Shown here: positions 62,178 to 64,000 of the stretch, one piece after another
How the letters are laid out: each line of letters opens with the position of its first letter
Position numbering within the stretch: position 1 is the first letter of the stretch
NCBI RefSeq assembly: GCF_035918015.1
Contig: NZ_CP109132.1
Coordinates: 4,154,001-4,218,000, forward strand
Direction: 5' to 3'
Source: Streptomyces sp. NBC_01754
GTDB lineage: Bacteria; Actinomycetota; Actinomycetes; Streptomycetales; Streptomycetaceae
Length of the DNA stretch: 64,000 bases
Program-made: the position numbers and the translations under genes
Notes under the pieces: model-generated
What the model saw: only the letters and a program-made list of their open reading frames with translations
Told to the model about the DNA's origin: nothing
Database searches by the model: none

Positions 62178-63575
62178 GTGACTATTCGCCTGTACGACAC
62201 CAACGCCCGGCAGATCCGTGACTTCGTCCCGCTCACAGCGGGCTGTGTCTCGATCTACCTCTGTGGCGCGACTGTCCAGGCCGCCCCGCACATCGGGCAC
62301 ATCCGTTCCGGGCTGAACTTCGACATCATGCGCCGCTGGTTCGCCCACCGCGGCTACGACGTGACGTTCATCCGCAACGTCACCGACATCGACGACAAGA
62401 TCATCAAGAAGGCGGCGGAGCAGAACCGCCCCTGGTGGTCCATCGGCTACGAGAACGAGCGGGCCTTCAACGACGGCTACGCCGCGCTCGGCTGCCTCCC
62501 GCCCACCTACGAACCGCGCGCCACCGGCCACATCACCGAGATGGTCGAGATGATGCGCGGCCTCATCGAGCGCGGCCACGCCTACGAGGCGGACGGCAAC
62601 GTCTACTTCGACGTCCGCTCGTACGAGGGGTACCTGGAGCTCTCCAACCAGGACCTGGACGAACTGCGTCAGCCTTCCGGCGAGGGCGAGACGGGCAAGC
62701 GCGACCCGCGCGACTTCGCGATGTGGAAGGCGGCCAAGCCGGGAGAGCCCAGCTGGGAGACCCCCTGGGGGCGCGGCCGGCCCGGCTGGCACCTGGAGTG
62801 CTCCGCGATGGCGCACAAGTACCTGGGCAGCGCCTTCGACATCCACGGCGGCGGCATCGACCTGATCTTCCCGCACCACGAGAACGAGATCGCCCAGGCC
62901 AAGGCCTTCGGCGACACGTTCGCGCGGTACTGGGTGCACAACGGCTGGGTCACCATGTCCGGCGAGAAGATGTCGAAGTCCCTCGGCAACTCCGTCCTCG
63001 TCAGCGAGATGGTCAAGCGGTGGCGCCCCATCGTGCTGCGCTACTACCTCGGCACCCCGCACTACCGGTCCATGATCGAGTACAGCGAGGAGGCGCTGCG
63101 CGAGGCCGAGTCCGCCTTCACGCGGATCGAGGGCTTCGTACAGCGGGTCACCGAGCTGGCCGGTGGCGAGGTCGCTCCGGCGGCCGAGGTCCCGCCCGCG
63201 TTCGCCGAGGCCATGGACGACGACCTGGGTGTCCCGCAGGCGCTGGCGATCGTCCACACCACCGTCCGGCAGGGCAATTCGGCCCTCGCGGCGGACGACA
63301 AGGAAGCGGCCGTCGCCCGCCTCGCCGAGGTCCGTGCCATGCTCGGTGTCCTGGGACTCGACCCGCTCGACGCACACTGGACGAGCGAGAGCGCGGGCGA
63401 GGACCTGCACGGGGTCGTGGACACTCTCGTACGCCTCGTCCTGGACCAGCGCCAGGCGGCACGCGAGCGCAAGGACTGGCCCGCGGCCGACGCCATCCGC
63501 GACCAGTTGAGCCAGGCGGGGCTGGTCGTCGAGGACGGCCCCGGCGGACCCCGGTGGACCCTCGGCGCGCGCTGA
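62178..63575 (+). CDS. cysS: Cysteine-tRNA ligase
   Basis: 465 aa. Class I aminoacyl-tRNA synthetase with the HIGH motif in APHIGHIRSGL, zinc-binding Cys at LCGATVQ and in LECSAMAHK, the HHENEIAQA block and KMSKS in GEKMSKSLGN. It attaches cysteine to tRNA(Cys). The related mycothiol ligase MshC is shorter; length and the C-terminal anticodon-binding helices support CysS. Confidence 0.97.
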   Translation: MTIRLYDTNARQIRDFVPLTAGCVSIYLCGATVQAAPHIGHIRSGLNFDIMRRWFAHRGYDVTFIRNVTDIDDKIIKKAAEQNRPWWSIGYENERAFNDGYAALGCLPPTYEPRATGHITEMVEMMRGLIERGHAYEADGNVYFDVRSYEGYLELSNQDLDELRQPSGEGETGKRDPRDFAMWKAAKPGEPSWETPWGRGRPGWHLECSAMAHKYLGSAFDIHGGGIDLIFPHHENEIAQAKAFGDTFARYWVHNGWVTMSGEKMSKSLGNSVLVSEMVKRWRPIVLRYYLGTPHYRSMIEYSEEALREAESAFTRIEGFVQRVTELAGGEVAPAAEVPPAFAEAMDDDLGVPQALAIVHTTVRQGNSALAADDKEAAVARLAEVRAMLGVLGLDPLDAHWTSESAGEDLHGVVDTLVRLVLDQRQAARERKDWPAADAIRDQLSQAGLVVEDGPGGPRWTLGAR

Positions 63576-63609
63576 GGCACCCGCCGCACCCCGCGTGAAC
63601 AGCGCACAT

Positions 63610-63635
63610 GTGCCGCCCGGCCGTCCGGGCGGCAC
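63610..63635 (+). terminator. Terminator between cysS and rlmB
   Basis: An 11-bp perfect stem GTGCCGCCCGG / CCGGGCGGCAC with a 4-nt loop lies 34 bp after the cysS stop. Confidence 0.85.
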
Positions 63636-63681
63636 ACTCTCACTCGACGACGTCTTTCTGAAGCAACGAAACAGGTAGGTC

Positions 63682-64000
63682 ATGGCCGGGAACAGCCAGC
63701 GCAGGAACCGCCGCACGTCCAACAAGAAGGGCATGCAGGTCGGCAGCGGTGGCCAGCGACGCCGTGGTCTCGAAGGCAAGGGACCGACGCCGCCCGCCTC
63801 CGCCCGTAAGGGCCACAAGAAGAACCGGGTCGCGAACGCCCAGGCCAAGCAGGCCGCCGCCCGCCGCCCCGCCCCCCGCCGCGGCGGGGTCAAGGGCACC
63901 TCGGAGATGGTCGTCGGCCGCAACCCGGTCTACGAGGCGCTGCGCGACGGCGTCCCCGCGACGACCCTCTACGTCCAGCAGTACATCGACAACGACGAGC
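63682..64000 (+). CDS. rlmB: 23S rRNA 2'-O-methyltransferase RlmB, N-terminal part
   Basis: The first 106 codons from the ATG at 63682; the gene continues past the window. A basic disordered leader (MAGNSQRRNRRTSNKKGMQ, rich in Lys/Arg) is followed by the SpoU substrate-binding start 'MVVGRNPVYEALRDGVPATTLYVQQYID'. RlmB methylates G2251 in 23S rRNA. The basic leader is typical of actinobacterial members. Confidence 0.92.
   Translation, partial: MAGNSQRRNRRTSNKKGMQVGSGGQRRRGLEGKGPTPPASARKGHKKNRVANAQAKQAAARRPAPRRGGVKGTSEMVVGRNPVYEALRDGVPATTLYVQQYIDNDE

Noticed and set aside
61542..63923. A long minus-strand open frame opposite the MFS and cysS genes
   Set aside because: It crosses two real genes and an intergenic terminator and has no recognisable domain; GC-rich third positions explain its openness.

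Overview
The window is high-GC, gene-dense DNA with the codon use, GTG/TTG starts and gene set of a Streptomyces chromosome. Markers include nur with its histidine metal ligands, the c-di-GMP-binding anti-sigma factor rsiG with both of its motifs, mycothiol glycosyltransferase mshA, the phoU / phoR-phoP pair, carD-ispD-ispF, cysS and the start of rlmB. From memory this marker order follows the conserved core of Streptomyces chromosomes; no database was consulted.

Layout. 1-9.5 kb is core: a DUF3099-like tail, a DsrE-like protein, a 33-aa membrane peptide, nitrobindin, nur, ygfZ-like, dtd, rsiG, asparaginase, an Eis-like acetyltransferase, and a drug-type ABC transporter divergent from a TetR regulator. 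9.5-17.2 kb is a variable stretch: APH-like kinase, GNAT, two alpha/beta hydrolases, two small hypothetical proteins, a short Imm21-like protein, a NUDIX hydrolase, and debris of transposase- and integrase-like genes.

17.2-34.0 kb is a mobile island. It opens with a Tn7-like module transcribed as one block with 4-nt overlaps or 1-nt gaps: TnsA-like nuclease, TnsB-like DDE transposase, TnsC-like AAA ATPase and two consecutive TniQ proteins. Behind it lies a three-gene cargo operon: a PD-(D/E)xK (DUF4297-type) nuclease, a small middle protein, and an SMC/Rad50-like ABC ATPase with a CxxC...CxxC hook. This is the architecture of the ABC-three-component conflict systems. A further cargo gene, HsdS/methylase-like with a C-terminal zinc ribbon, is split by an intact IS630-family element; removing the element and one TA copy restores one 735-codon frame. 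The right flank carries IS5-family remnants in inverted orientation around a 389-aa hypothetical protein. A shared module containing the start of a small ORF (M-(S/T)-T-x-x-IRVRPPGAGA) lies at both edges of the island in the same orientation.

34.0-64 kb returns to core: XRE regulator, HBHA-like helical protein, DUF2516 protein, SpoIIE-type phosphatase, NlpC/P60 hydrolase, methyltransferase, mshA, YbjN protein, lipoprotein, EamA exporter with nitroreductase and MarR regulator, a toxin-antitoxin-like pair, MOSC protein, pterin dehydratase, gpmA, MFS transporter, a 48-aa cysteine-rich peptide, phoU/phoR/phoP, a DUF461-like lipoprotein, carD, ispD, ispF, cysS and rlmB. Between ispF and cysS sits a GNAT gene followed by a solute-binding lipoprotein, a fused two-domain permease and an MFS transporter behind a Zur-box-like site, suggesting a zinc-responsive metal/metallophore transport operon without its own ATPase.

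No rRNA, tRNA or CRISPR array was seen. All assignments come from reading the sequence and recalling protein families.
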